Origin: Methanolobus sp. UBA32
GTDB taxonomy: Archaea > Halobacteriota > Methanosarcinia > Methanosarcinales > Methanosarcinaceae
DNA length: 44,021 nt
Assembly: GCA_002507205.1 (NCBI GenBank)
Contig: DAZF01000045.1
Location: forward strand, 1-44,021
Direction of reading: 5' to 3'
Part shown: piece by piece, positions 9,203 through 17,408 of the stretch
Numbering within the stretch: position 1 is the stretch's first letter
Layout: the number at the start of each line of letters is the position of its first letter
The notes under the pieces: generated by a model
The model's database searches: none
Seen by the model: only the letters and a program-made list of their open reading frames with translations
Told to the model about the DNA's origin: nothing
Position numbers and translations under genes: made by a program

Positions 9203-10546
9203 TTGCTCATCTCCTGCGCATATGCAAGTGAGATAAAAGTAGGAGTATACCAGAATGAACCGCTAACTTCCATCAATAAGGACGGGGCAGCTGAAGGTTT
9301 GTATATTGATATACTGGAAAGTATAGCTTTGAGAGAAGGATGGAAACTGCAATTTATCCCGGGCACCCCTTACACCAGCTACGTATTCGTAACGGCTGAT
9401 AATTACATGGAAGTCTTTGGACAGGTGCAGAACAGGGAAGCTGATGCAGGGATTATAGCAAAATCCTATGCTGAAAGATATGAAACACAGTACGATGTGG
9501 AAAAAATATCGCTGGTTATATCTCCCACTGATATGGTCTTTGCATTATCTAAAAATGCTGACAATGAAATTGTCAGAATAATCGATGAAAATATTCACCA
9601 GATGGTAATTGAGAATGGGAATGTATCCTATCCACCATCAGAAACAAGCGATCCGGACCTGACCACATGGGAGAGCCCATCCTGGTTGAAGTTGTCTGTT
9701 GGCGTTGGTGGCGGATTACTATTATTATTTGTCATATTGAGTCTGACACTGCGCAACAAGGTGGACGAAAAAACCTCAGAACTTAATTCAAAGAACAGGG
9801 AACTGGAAATAGAGATAAGGGAGAGAAAGATAGCAGAGGAAAAATTGAAACAATACTCCCTCGAACTGAAGAACTCAAATGAACTCAAAGACCTCTTTAC
9901 CGACATACTCAGGCACGACCTCATAAATCCTGCCACCATCATCAAGGGTTATGTAGAATATCTCATAGAAGTAGAGAGCGAGGAAAAGAAGAAAGATGCA
10001 CTGGAGGCAATTGAAAGAAGTAACAGAAAGCTGATCGATCTAATTGAGAATGCCGCTAATCTTGCCAAACTCGAGAACATGGATGAGCTTGATTTTGAAG
10101 CCATGGACCTGAAAGAGATAATCGAAGATATAATTGATAATCTCAAGCCAAAATTGGATGAAAAAGCAATGAATATTATTTTTGAACCCACAGGCGAATA
10201 TCCGGCTGATGTTAATACTACTATAGAGGACGTGTTCTCAAACCTCATAGGAAATTCTATTAAGTATAGTCCTGCAGGAAGTACCATTACAATAAATATC
10301 GATGATCTGGATGATAAGTGGGAAGTATCAATCACCGATGAAGGAGAAGGAATTCCGGATAAAGATAAACCCCACATCTTTGACAGGTTCAAGCGGGCGC
10401 ATAAAGTAAATGTAAAAGGATCAGGGCTTGGACTTGCTATCGTAAAGCGTATAATAGACCTGCATGAAGGAACAGTGGAGGTAAAAGATGGACCTGATGG
10501 AAAAGGAACCGCTTTCAAAGTAAATCTTCAAAAGGCAAAGAATTAG
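9203..10546 (+). CDS. Sensor histidine kinase with damaged N-terminus and shortened sensor domain
   Basis: Membrane histidine kinase. Numbered from TTG 9203: residues about 10-135 are a periplasmic solute-binding (SBP family 3-like) sensor, 162-183 a membrane helix, 185-230 a coiled coil, then the phospho-acceptor H-box ILRHDLINP with H238. The N-box (NLIGNSIKYS) and the G-boxes (DEGEGIPD, GSGLGLAIVK) are intact, so the kinase core looks functional. Two oddities. The frame is open upstream of TTG and encodes a signal peptide (KVLIATLIFSSLLISCAYAS) with no in-frame ATG or GTG; a one-base gain after ATGAAA at 9135 would restore it. The sensor also jumps at about residue 55 from its first lobe to the end of its second, missing roughly 80 residues. 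No response-regulator gene is adjacent. It may be a decaying gene. Confidence 0.75.
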   Translation: MLISCAYASEIKVGVYQNEPLTSINKDGAAEGLYIDILESIALREGWKLQFIPGTPYTSYVFVTADNYMEVFGQVQNREADAGIIAKSYAERYETQYDVEKISLVISPTDMVFALSKNADNEIVRIIDENIHQMVIENGNVSYPPSETSDPDLTTWESPSWLKLSVGVGGGLLLLFVILSLTLRNKVDEKTSELNSKNRELEIEIRERKIAEEKLKQYSLELKNSNELKDLFTDILRHDLINPATIIKGYVEYLIEVESEEKKKDALEAIERSNRKLIDLIENAANLAKLENMDELDFEAMDLKEIIEDIIDNLKPKLDEKAMNIIFEPTGEYPADVNTTIEDVFSNLIGNSIKYSPAGSTITINIDDLDDKWEVSITDEGEGIPDKDKPHIFDRFKRAHKVNVKGSGLGLAIVKRIIDLHEGTVEVKDGPDGKGTAFKVNLQKAKN

Positions 10547-10554
10547 AGAAAATA

Positions 10555-11346
10555 TTAGTATATATCAGACCTTCTGTCATCAAACACCGGAATCGTTTTC
10601 CGTACATTAACAGTGTTTTCAGGTTCAAGGAGTTGGTAAAGCACAGTTTCCTTATCTCCTGCTTCTTCTTTGACCTCACCGAGAGCATCAACTATTATTG
10701 AACCTCCGAAGAATGATGAATCCGGACCATCACCCACCCGATTACATGCAATATGTGGTATCTGGTTCTCAATTGCACGTGCGATTGCAAGGGATTTCCA
10801 TATGTGTCCCCGTGGAGAGGGAAACTCAGCAATTGTTACAAGAATATCAGAACCTTCAAGAGCTAATTTTCGGGCAACCTCAGGAAATCGTATTTCATAA
10901 CATATCTGAAGACCAATTGTCAGATCTCTTTTCCTGAGCCTGATGGGAACGATCTCATTTCCCGCAGAAAAATACTGTTTTTCTTTTTTGAAAGGATGGG
11001 TTTTTCGATATATCCCTGCAACCTCTCCATCCTCAATACAGATTCCGAGATTGTAATAATCAGGACCTTGAGCACTATCCTTTCTTTCAATAATAGAAAA
11101 GATGAGGATACATTCGTATTCTTTTGAGAAATCACACATCCTCTTTACAGTTTCACCAAGCTCAGTTTCTGCAGAATCCGCCATATTCTCATAGCAGAAT
11201 CCTGTTGAAAACACTTCAGGAAATACCAGGATCTCAGCACCTTCTGACACAGCCCTGTGTGCCATATTAAGAGCTTTTGATATATTCGCTTCCTTTCTGC
11301 AGTTGAGTATGTCCATCTGGATACATGCTACCTTTATGCCGTTCAT
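10555..11346 (-). CDS. Nitrilase-superfamily carbon-nitrogen hydrolase
   Basis: Predicted cytosolic amidase of the nitrilase superfamily, 263 residues. The catalytic triad is visible: E44 in FPEVFSTGF, K115 in RKTHPF and C149 in LQICYEIRFPE. The family hydrolyses or transfers nonpeptide amide bonds; the substrate here is not clear from sequence. Omega-amidases and N-carbamoylputrescine amidases have similar motifs. The start is set at ATG 11346 (MNGIKVACIQMD), where family similarity begins; the frame stays open to a TTG at 11400 but those 18 residues are not family-like and no strong ribosome binding site favours either. It is convergent with the kinase gene and separated from it by 8 nt. 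Confidence 0.85.
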   Translation of the reverse strand: MNGIKVACIQMDILNCRKEANISKALNMAHRAVSEGAEILVFPEVFSTGFCYENMADSAETELGETVKRMCDFSKEYECILIFSIIERKDSAQGPDYYNLGICIEDGEVAGIYRKTHPFKKEKQYFSAGNEIVPIRLRKRDLTIGLQICYEIRFPEVARKLALEGSDILVTIAEFPSPRGHIWKSLAIARAIENQIPHIACNRVGDGPDSSFFGGSIIVDALGEVKEEAGDKETVLYQLLEPENTVNVRKTIPVFDDRRSDIY

Positions 11347-11417
11347 GGAAAACAAAACCCTTTGATCAATTTTCAGACTCAATGCATGCTTTGATATCAA
11401 TAATCTGAGTGAGGACC

Positions 11418-12029
11418 TTATTCAAAATCCGTGATAGTGGTGGATTTTGTTTTAGGTATCAAGCCACTTATATCAACAGAACTCCGGACTATTTTTATGA
11501 GGATACAATTGGAATGTTTTATTATATTGCCATTCACATTTTTAAGCTCATAGGCAGGCCCTTCGGGAGCTATCTTTATCTTGGTGATGCTGGTAACATA
11601 TTCTTTTGGAATTTTGTCCGCCAGCGTAACAGCACAATTTGCTGATGCGAGATAATCTGTCAGGCTCTTGGCACTAAAGCCCATTTTGATGACTTCTTCC
11701 TTAAATACCGGCCTATCAAGCGTTCTCGATAAGACATAAACAGCAACAGGTATCATAAAAGAAGGTTCCACCGATTTAATATGCTCGGATATGAATGAAT
11801 ATATGTCACCACTTTCATTTTGCCCGGTCTCTACAATGCTGTAGACCTTTGAGGGAGGAATCTCAACTTCATTTAGCTTTTTGAGGTCCTTGAGAGCACG
11901 CAGGTAACCTGTCATTACGAGCCGATGCTCATCTATTCCCTTATCTTTCAGTTCACGTGTGACACCGCTGATAGAAAGCTGTCTACCTTTGAGAATTTCC
12001 TTGATAAGCAGATAGATGTTTGCAGACAT
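11418..12029 (-). CDS. Uncharacterised protein with a probable winged-helix N-terminus
   Basis: I do not recognise this 203-residue protein. From ATG 12029 the first about 60 residues (MSANIYLLIKEILKGRQLS, then SGVTRELKDKGIDEHR, then LRALKDLKKLNEVEI) read like a winged-helix domain, followed by SKVYSIVE. The rest is mixed helix and strand with no catalytic motif, signal peptide or membrane segment. GGTG lies about 9 nt before ATG 12029. The frame extends 18 codons further upstream to 12083, but that extension lacks a better start signal. It lies 71 nt upstream of the nitrilase-family gene on the same strand, so the two may be cotranscribed. A DNA-binding role is possible but not shown. Confidence 0.65.
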   Translation of the reverse strand: MSANIYLLIKEILKGRQLSISGVTRELKDKGIDEHRLVMTGYLRALKDLKKLNEVEIPPSKVYSIVETGQNESGDIYSFISEHIKSVEPSFMIPVAVYVLSRTLDRPVFKEEVIKMGFSAKSLTDYLASANCAVTLADKIPKEYVTSITKIKIAPEGPAYELKNVNGNIIKHSNCILIKIVRSSVDISGLIPKTKSTTITDFE

Positions 12030-12390
12030 AGTAACTGCACCATGATTGGTAACAAACCTGATATATTTAGCGGTTCCTTTCAAAAAAATTCACTTGGAAA
12101 TAGGTAGATTTAAAAGTAATAATGACGTTATAAGAGTCCCTCATAAGTTAAAGGAAAACTATACAATAGCAATCCTTCCAATATTAAGTTGGTATATAAA
12201 AAACTGTTCCCTGTGGCCATGGAAAGATCAGACCATCATTTTGAATCTGCGAATCTGATTCTATGAAATCATTTTGATCGACAAAACTTGTACCCGGAAC
12301 ATATGAAAGCCATTAATATTACGACATCATTTATACATATAAGGCAAAAATTGAACTTCGCTTCAATTATGACACATTTCAGAGGATTGA
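12030..12390. other. Divergent intergenic region
   Basis: These 361 bases separate the winged-helix-like gene from the deoxyhypusine-synthase-like gene. It is AT-rich with TATA-like runs (for example near 12305-12345) and presumably carries both promoters. I see no RNA gene, repeat or convincing small frame. Confidence 0.4.
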
Positions 12391-13425
12391 ATGCGCTTAC
12401 CCATATTTACCCAAAACCCCACCAGACCAGTTGAGATCAAAGACAGATCCCTTAGTGATTTGATGGATGCGATGCAATATACCGGATTTCAGGGAAGGAA
12501 ACTTGCCGAGTCCGTAAAAGCATGGGAAAATATGCTGAAAGATGAAAATGTTACTATTTTCATGGGACTTAGCGGTGCAATGGTGCCTGCCGGAATGAGA
12601 AAGGTCATAACATATCTTATAGAAAGTCGCCTGATAGATTGCCTGGTGAGCACAGGAGCAAATATATTCCACGATTGTCATGAAGCCCTTGGCCTGAAAC
12701 ATTACGTAGGCTCACATATGGCAAATGATGAGGAACTCTTTGAGCATGGTGTGGACAGGATATATGATGTTTTTGCATATGAGGAAGAATTCAGGAATAC
12801 TGATCATTTCATAGCAGATTTTGCTAAAAGGCATGATGGAGAACAATACTCTTCAAGGGAATTCATTAGCCTTTTAGGCAAGGAAATCTCTGAAAAAGGT
12901 GATGATCAGTCCATTATTGCCAGTGCGTATAAGCACAACGTACCGATCTTCATACCTGCCCTCTGTGACAGTTCAATAGGAATCGGCCTCACCATTGCAA
13001 GAAGGTTAGGCTTCAATGTCAATATCGACCAGATAAAGGATGTTGATGAGATTACACAAATGGTGGAACTTTCAGAAAAGACCGGAGTAATCTATGTTGG
13101 AGGAGGAGTCCCAAAAAACTTCATCCAGCAGACCGAAGTCGTTGCTTCCATTATGGGACATGAAGTTGCAGGACATGAGTATGCAATCCAGTATACTGCC
13201 GATGTCCCTCACTGGGGCGGGCTGTCAGGATGTACATTCGATGAAGCAGTCTCATGGGGTAAAATTGCAAAGGAAGCAAAAAAGGTCCAGGTCTTTATGG
13301 ACGCTACAATTGCACTTCCAATTGTGACCCAGGCGCTCTACGAAAAGACAAATGATCAGGTGCGTAAAACACCTTCTTTCAACTGGGAAGAAGGACAGGC
13401 GAAGATGTATTTCGAAACAATATGA
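12391..13425 (+). CDS. Deoxyhypusine synthase family protein
   Basis: A 344-residue NAD-dependent enzyme of the deoxyhypusine synthase family, which transfers the butylamine group of spermidine (or an analogue) to a lysine, in true members on initiation factor IF5A. The catalytic lysine K291 is in the conserved motif EAVSWGKI, preceded by the glycine-rich WGGLSGCTFDE. Other family features are GLSGAMVPAGMRK, STGANIFHDCHEALG and IYVGGGVPKNF. GAGG sits 5 nt before the ATG. The WGGLSGCTFDE variant suggests the DHS-like subfamily seen in methanogens that may act on another polyamine or acceptor. Family membership is firm, exact substrate is not. No IF5A or polyamine gene is adjacent. Confidence 0.85.
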   Translation: MRLPIFTQNPTRPVEIKDRSLSDLMDAMQYTGFQGRKLAESVKAWENMLKDENVTIFMGLSGAMVPAGMRKVITYLIESRLIDCLVSTGANIFHDCHEALGLKHYVGSHMANDEELFEHGVDRIYDVFAYEEEFRNTDHFIADFAKRHDGEQYSSREFISLLGKEISEKGDDQSIIASAYKHNVPIFIPALCDSSIGIGLTIARRLGFNVNIDQIKDVDEITQMVELSEKTGVIYVGGGVPKNFIQQTEVVASIMGHEVAGHEYAIQYTADVPHWGGLSGCTFDEAVSWGKIAKEAKKVQVFMDATIALPIVTQALYEKTNDQVRKTPSFNWEEGQAKMYFETI

Positions 13426-13458
13426 AATCACAACACATTTATTAAGTTTAACCTCCAT

Positions 13459-13575
13459 ATGATAGGTACTAAAATAGACAACGCGTGGGCAATGCATTCC
13501 CACATGAACAAGGTAAGAAGTTCAAATGTGGCTATTTTTACCAGGTCCGTTGACAAGATCGAGGTAATCAGATGA
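13459..13575 (+). CDS. Possible 38-residue leader peptide before the regulator pair
   Basis: A short frame from ATG 13459 ends at TGA 13573-13575, overlapping the ATG of the next gene by the classic ATGA arrangement. It would encode MIGTKIDNAWAMHSH and 23 further residues, and the next gene's ribosome binding site (GAGGTAAT) lies inside it. There is no ribosome binding site before its own ATG and no recognisable domain. The overlap could be chance. Confidence 0.2.
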   Translation: MIGTKIDNAWAMHSHMNKVRSSNVAIFTRSVDKIEVIR

Positions 13576-14087
13576 GTAAACGAACAAGAATTATTAATGA
13601 CCCTTCAGAACTCGTACCTCTGCTTCAGGTTTTTGGATCCCAGAGACACAAAAAAGTATTTGATTCACTTCTGAACCTATGGATGACAAAAGATGATCTT
13701 GATGAACTTTTAGGAACTGACGTTACTAAAAGCATCAATATTCTCAAAAAAAGCGGTTTGATCGAAAGCCAGTGGCACATGCCAGAGCCTGGTAAGACTC
13801 CTGAAAAAGAATACCGTTCATCCTATTCTAAAGTCCAGACAAATTTCCAATGTTCTTTTGAAGACATGAGTGATATCATTATGCTCACTTTCATGCCTTA
13901 TGAAGAAGTGAAAGATGCCATTGAAGAGCTTGAGAAGTTAGTTGAACAGGGAAACGATTCTATGAGCAGTCTTACAAGAGCATTGAACAAGAGTCCACTA
14001 TACATTCGTGCGGTTGCCCGCAGGTCTGATAAACTCACAGTTATGGGACAAAGACTCAAGGTACTTCTGAATGGAGAAGCAGAATGA
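13572..14087 (+). CDS. ArsR-like winged-helix transcriptional regulator
   Basis: A 171-residue protein whose first half (FGSQRHKKVFDSLLNLWMT, then DDLDELLGTDVTKSINILKK) matches an ArsR-type winged helix-turn-helix, followed by a mostly helical C-terminal region. It probably binds DNA as a dimer; effector and targets are unknown. GAGGTAAT precedes the ATG by 3 nt. Its TGA overlaps the ATG of the next regulator (ATGA, 14084-14087), so the two are translationally coupled and probably work together. Confidence 0.75.
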   Translation: MSKRTRIINDPSELVPLLQVFGSQRHKKVFDSLLNLWMTKDDLDELLGTDVTKSINILKKSGLIESQWHMPEPGKTPEKEYRSSYSKVQTNFQCSFEDMSDIIMLTFMPYEEVKDAIEELEKLVEQGNDSMSSLTRALNKSPLYIRAVARRSDKLTVMGQRLKVLLNGEAE

Positions 14088-14872
14088 TAGAACTTCTTCA
14101 TAGCAAAAGTGGTATCACTAAATTCCAGATACTGATCGAAGTGGCTGCACACCAACCTAATGTACGACAAAAGGAAATCGCTGAGAAGATAGGGGTTACC
14201 CCCCAGGCAGTATCCGAGTACATAAAGGAACTTGTTGCAGAAGGCTTGATCTATTCAGAAGGAAGAGTACGCTACAGAATTACAAAACAGGGTGTTGAGT
14301 GGGTACTTGAGAATGCCGCAGATATGAAGAGATATGCACGCTATGTAATGAGCGATATAATCAGTCATGTTTCTACCTGGACTGCAATTGCTGAGGAAGA
14401 CCTTGAAGAAGGAAAAGAGGTCTACCTTAAAATGGATAAGGGCCTGCTATATGTAAGTACCAGCGATGTTACAAACGCAACCGGAACAACGATTTCAAGC
14501 GCGAAGAAGGGTGAAGATGTTGGAGTGACGGACTTGATGGGCCTTATTGACCTTGAAAATGCAAGTATTACAATTTGCAAGATACCAAGGGTTGAACGGG
14601 GCGGATCACATAATGTTGATGTGGAAAGACTGAGGGCTCTTGCTAAATCTAAAGCATATATTGCAACCGTGGGTGTGGAGTCACTTATAGCCCTAAAGAG
14701 AATTGGCCTTGAACCGGATGTCATGTTCGGGGCAAAGGAATCAGTCATAGAGGCTGCTTATCACGGACTTTCATCACTGGTGCTGGCAATCGATGAAGAG
14801 GTACCATCCATCCTGAGCAGGCTTGAAACAGAGAATCTGGAATACGAGCTTGTGGACCTTAGTATACAATAA
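14084..14872 (+). CDS. Predicted transcriptional regulator, COG1497-like
   Basis: A 262-residue protein. Residues about 12-75 form a MarR/Lrp-like winged helix (QKEIAEKIGVTPQAVSEYIK, then GLIYSEGRVRYRIT). The remainder is an alpha/beta domain with KIPRVERGG, LAKSKAYIATVGVES and a C-terminal GAKESVIEAAYHGLSS. This layout fits the archaeal regulators grouped in COG1497. The C-terminal domain may bind a small ligand, but no motif identifies it. It is coupled by a 4-nt overlap to the ArsR-like gene and is followed after 17 nt by the metallophosphoesterase gene, so the three are likely one operon. Confidence 0.75.
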   Translation: MIELLHSKSGITKFQILIEVAAHQPNVRQKEIAEKIGVTPQAVSEYIKELVAEGLIYSEGRVRYRITKQGVEWVLENAADMKRYARYVMSDIISHVSTWTAIAEEDLEEGKEVYLKMDKGLLYVSTSDVTNATGTTISSAKKGEDVGVTDLMGLIDLENASITICKIPRVERGGSHNVDVERLRALAKSKAYIATVGVESLIALKRIGLEPDVMFGAKESVIEAAYHGLSSLVLAIDEEVPSILSRLETENLEYELVDLSIQ

Positions 14873-14889
14873 CCGGACAAGAGGGTTGC

Positions 14890-15423
14890 ATGAAAATTAT
14901 ACTGATATCAGACACTCATTTGGAAACTGACACCATTCCTGCTTACCTTTCTGAAGTTTTCGATCAGTATGATATGATAATCCATGCCGGAGATTTTGAT
15001 TCCATGTCTTTTTTCAAAGCACTTGATGCGACAGGCAAACTAAAAGCCGTACACGGCAATTCAGATGAGCCAGCTGTAAAAGAGCTACTTCCTGAAAAAC
15101 TGATCTTTGAAGTCGATGGAGTTAAGATAGGAGTGATCCATGAAGCCTCCCTCTCCATAGTTGACAATACTGCAACACGATACATGGCTCTGGAGATGGG
15201 CGTAGACGTTCTTGTATTCGGACATCTGCACAGGCCAATTATAGAAAAAAGCGATGTACTTCTTATTTGTCCAGGTTCACCTACAAAACCGAGGATGTCT
15301 GATCCATGTGCAGTTGAAATACAAATCAAAAATGGCTCGATCGAGACAAATATTATCCCGATAACAGGTCAATCCTGCGGATATATTGATTTTTCCCGCA
15401 AACTTGGTGAAAAGAATCAGTAA
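14890..15423 (+). CDS. MJ0936/YfcE family metallophosphoesterase
   Basis: A 177-residue calcineurin-like phosphodiesterase. The metal-binding motifs appear in order: DTH (residues 8-10), GD (in HAGDFDS), GNSD (in HGNSDEP) and GHLH (in FGHLHRP), together with an upstream H in IHEAS. Family members such as MJ0936 hydrolyse phosphodiesters with manganese or nickel; the natural substrate is not known. GAGGG lies 4 nt before the ATG. It follows the two regulators closely and converges with the small gene at 15441. Confidence 0.88.
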   Translation: MKIILISDTHLETDTIPAYLSEVFDQYDMIIHAGDFDSMSFFKALDATGKLKAVHGNSDEPAVKELLPEKLIFEVDGVKIGVIHEASLSIVDNTATRYMALEMGVDVLVFGHLHRPIIEKSDVLLICPGSPTKPRMSDPCAVEIQIKNGSIETNIIPITGQSCGYIDFSRKLGEKNQ

Positions 15424-15440
15424 AATGCCTGATTTGAGTT

Positions 15441-15674
15441 CTAATTCTGGCCATTGATAGTTTCTGTTTTGAACATCACACCAGTGCCTTTCAAAGTCAT
15501 CTGGATTCTATCTGTGAATAGAAGGATCTCATCCAGATCCACATTGTCGCCCCAGTCATAAACATAGTCATAATTTCCTTGAACCTGTTTGAATCCAAGG
15601 GACATCAGACTTCTGTTTACTTCAGAAGGCATTGCGCCGTTGCTGTTAAACCAGAGAACCAGATAAGTTTTCAT
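15441..15674 (-). CDS. Small conserved protein of unknown function
   Basis: A 77-residue frame starting MKTYLVLWFNSNGAMPSEV. The pattern of strand, helix, strand (GNYDYVYDW), helix, strand suggests a ferredoxin-like fold. No catalytic or metal motif is visible. It converges on the metallophosphoesterase gene and lies 95 nt beyond the RPA-associated gene on the same strand, so it could be the third gene of that operon or stand alone. I cannot name a function. Confidence 0.6.
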   Translation of the reverse strand: MKTYLVLWFNSNGAMPSEVNRSLMSLGFKQVQGNYDYVYDWGDNVDLDEILLFTDRIQMTLKGTGVMFKTETINGQN

Positions 15675-15769
15675 ATGATACCCTCAAAAACCACAATGAT
15701 TGCGTTACATATGGTACTTTTGGTCAGATAAAAGTAGAAAAGGGCAAAAATATGCCCCTAAACTGATGT

Positions 15770-16336
15770 TCAATATGTTTCTTTTAACGACCTTAAAGCC
15801 TGAGCAACCATTGAAGAATAGTGCTTAGCATCCGGATTGTAGTATTCCTTTGCCCTCTGGGTATTGGCAGATGCACCTTCAAGAGCCTTGATCCTATCCA
15901 GAGTACATTTTGCGGTTTCCATTACCCACAAATCCCTTGTTTGCCCATCGACTATATAAAGTGACTCAGGACGCACAGAAGTAATAACATCACCTTCGCC
16001 GGTAGTATAAGTACTGGGTTTGCCGACTACTGCAACAAAAGCAGGAGTTTCACATTCAGCAAGTACCTGGGCAGCTTCAGGCTGATATTGTCCGGCATAT
16101 ATTAGGAAAGAGCCGGTAGGGTCTGTAACACGACCGCGCCAATATTCAGAATCCGTACCAATATCCTCTTTTTCAATGAGCGTGCCAACAATAAATATAC
16201 GATTCACCTTCGCGCCTGTTGGCGTAAGGAGATACTGCGGAGCATATTGGTCGTCGCCATCCTTGAAACTGAGATTGGACTCCCTGAACTCCTGGGCAAA
16301 TACTCTTCTGGCAACTTCTCTTGTATATCCGGCCAT
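15770..16336 (-). CDS. RPA-associated protein (COG3390), first copy
   Basis: A 188-residue protein of the archaeal RPA-associated family, encoded with RPA in Methanosarcinales and haloarchaea and thought to work with it on single-stranded DNA. Recognised by REVARRVFAQEF, LTPTGAKVNRIFIVGTL, RGRVTDPTGSFLIYAG and the OB-like core following. Its ATG directly follows the RPA stop (16337-16339), and its ribosome binding site GAGGTGATC is embedded in the last RPA codons, so translation is coupled. The same two-gene arrangement recurs at 21310-23495. Confidence 0.85.
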   Translation of the reverse strand: MAGYTREVARRVFAQEFRESNLSFKDGDDQYAPQYLLTPTGAKVNRIFIVGTLIEKEDIGTDSEYWRGRVTDPTGSFLIYAGQYQPEAAQVLAECETPAFVAVVGKPSTYTTGEGDVITSVRPESLYIVDGQTRDLWVMETAKCTLDRIKALEGASANTQRAKEYYNPDAKHYSSMVAQALRSLKETY

Positions 16337-17266
16337 TCAGATCACCTCTGCTGCAGCGATTAATTCATCAAGTTCAGATGGTTCGAATGAGAATACAGGA
16401 GTGATGGAATCTGAAAGCAGATATCGTTCAATTTTGGACCCACTTACAAGGTAGTATTTTCCCACAAGCAGTTTTTTCATTTGCTCAAGGACAACTCCCT
16501 GATCAAGAGCATCTGCCGCAAGAGCAATGGCATTTTCAAGCGTCATACCGGTAATCTCTTCGACCAGATCCCTTTTAAGTATAGCATCCTGTATGGAAGC
16601 ACCATTATCCATAACAGCTTTAATACGAAGGTCATAGACACCATCCACTTTGCCATGCTCCATACATGCTCCTTTTGTCAACGCACGATTGCACTCAGGA
16701 CACCTTTTTATCAGACCTGAACCGGACTGTATGTCGACCATTGCACCTTTGAACTCCACAGTTGTAGAACCAACCTCAATTTCCTCATCAATGGATTCAA
16801 TGGAACTGCTCTTATTAACATTCAACTGGAATTTACCATTCCACTCATTCACGACTACGTTCTTGAATACGTAGCTTTTACCTTCTTCCACCAGAGGTGC
16901 TGCAGCACTTTCCCACAGTGTGAATTTGATGGTTCCGGATTCATCCCCGACAAGTCCTACCTGAGAGATAGATTCATGAGAATTGTCCCATAACTGGACA
17001 ATTTTTCCCCTTACATTGACCCACTTCCCATCTACTGCTATGTCAGATATTTTTACAGTAGGGGATTCTGTCTGACCGGTGTAAAACTCGCCTCTATTGA
17101 TATTGTATGATTTTAAAAAGTAGTTTACAACGCTTCTGCGTGCTTCTTCCTTTGGAACCTTGAACTTAGTTATCATTTTGTCAAGACGTTCTTCGATATC
17201 CTCAATAGGAATCTCCACTCCAAGTTCATGGAACCTGGCACTAATTTCCTGTGCTAATTGTTTCAT
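16337..17266 (-). CDS. Replication protein A (single-stranded DNA-binding), first copy
   Basis: A 309-residue archaeal RPA. After an N-terminal helical region, residues about 68-155 form an OB-fold (KWVNVRGKIVQLWD, then SGTIKFTLWE). Residues about 165-245 form a second OB-fold carrying a zinc finger, CPEC followed by C and H in KGACMEHGK. This resembles the two-OB, zinc-containing RPA2/RPA3 of Methanosarcina acetivorans. It coats single-stranded DNA in replication and repair. The start is ATG 17266, 6 nt after GAGGAT; the upstream in-frame TTG at 17272 would sit on that site. The leader has a possible alternative fold and a 9-codon upstream frame. Confidence 0.88.
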   Translation of the reverse strand: MKQLAQEISARFHELGVEIPIEDIEERLDKMITKFKVPKEEARRSVVNYFLKSYNINRGEFYTGQTESPTVKISDIAVDGKWVNVRGKIVQLWDNSHESISQVGLVGDESGTIKFTLWESAAAPLVEEGKSYVFKNVVVNEWNGKFQLNVNKSSSIESIDEEIEVGSTTVEFKGAMVDIQSGSGLIKRCPECNRALTKGACMEHGKVDGVYDLRIKAVMDNGASIQDAILKRDLVEEITGMTLENAIALAADALDQGVVLEQMKKLLVGKYYLVSGSKIERYLLSDSITPVFSFEPSELDELIAAAEVI

Positions 17267-17267
17267 A

Positions 17268-17308
17268 TTCAAATCCTCAAGCCTCTTGTTTGTTTCATCT
17301 TGAGAGGC
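17268..17308 (-). promoter_or_regulatory. RPA leader: competing hairpins over the ribosome binding site and a small upstream ORF
   Basis: On the mRNA, CUCAAG (17304-17299) can pair with CUUGAG (17281-17276), which contains part of the RPA ribosome binding site. Alternatively GCCUCU (17308-17303) can pair with AGAGGC (17286-17281). Both stems are perfect 6-mers and they share bases. A 9-codon frame (MKQTRGLRI) runs from ATG 17298 to TGA 17270-17268, ending 1 nt before the RPA ATG at 17266. Its first codons, ATGAAACAA, repeat the first codons of RPA. This could be translational control; chance is possible. Confidence 0.3.
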
Positions 17309-17408
17309 AATTTATCTGTATGTTCCAACCCTATATAATTAAGTTGTAAGCGGGGTGAAAGTAATATATAAAGAGATGATAGTTCAGGAGAACTACCATA
17401 CAGAGAAC

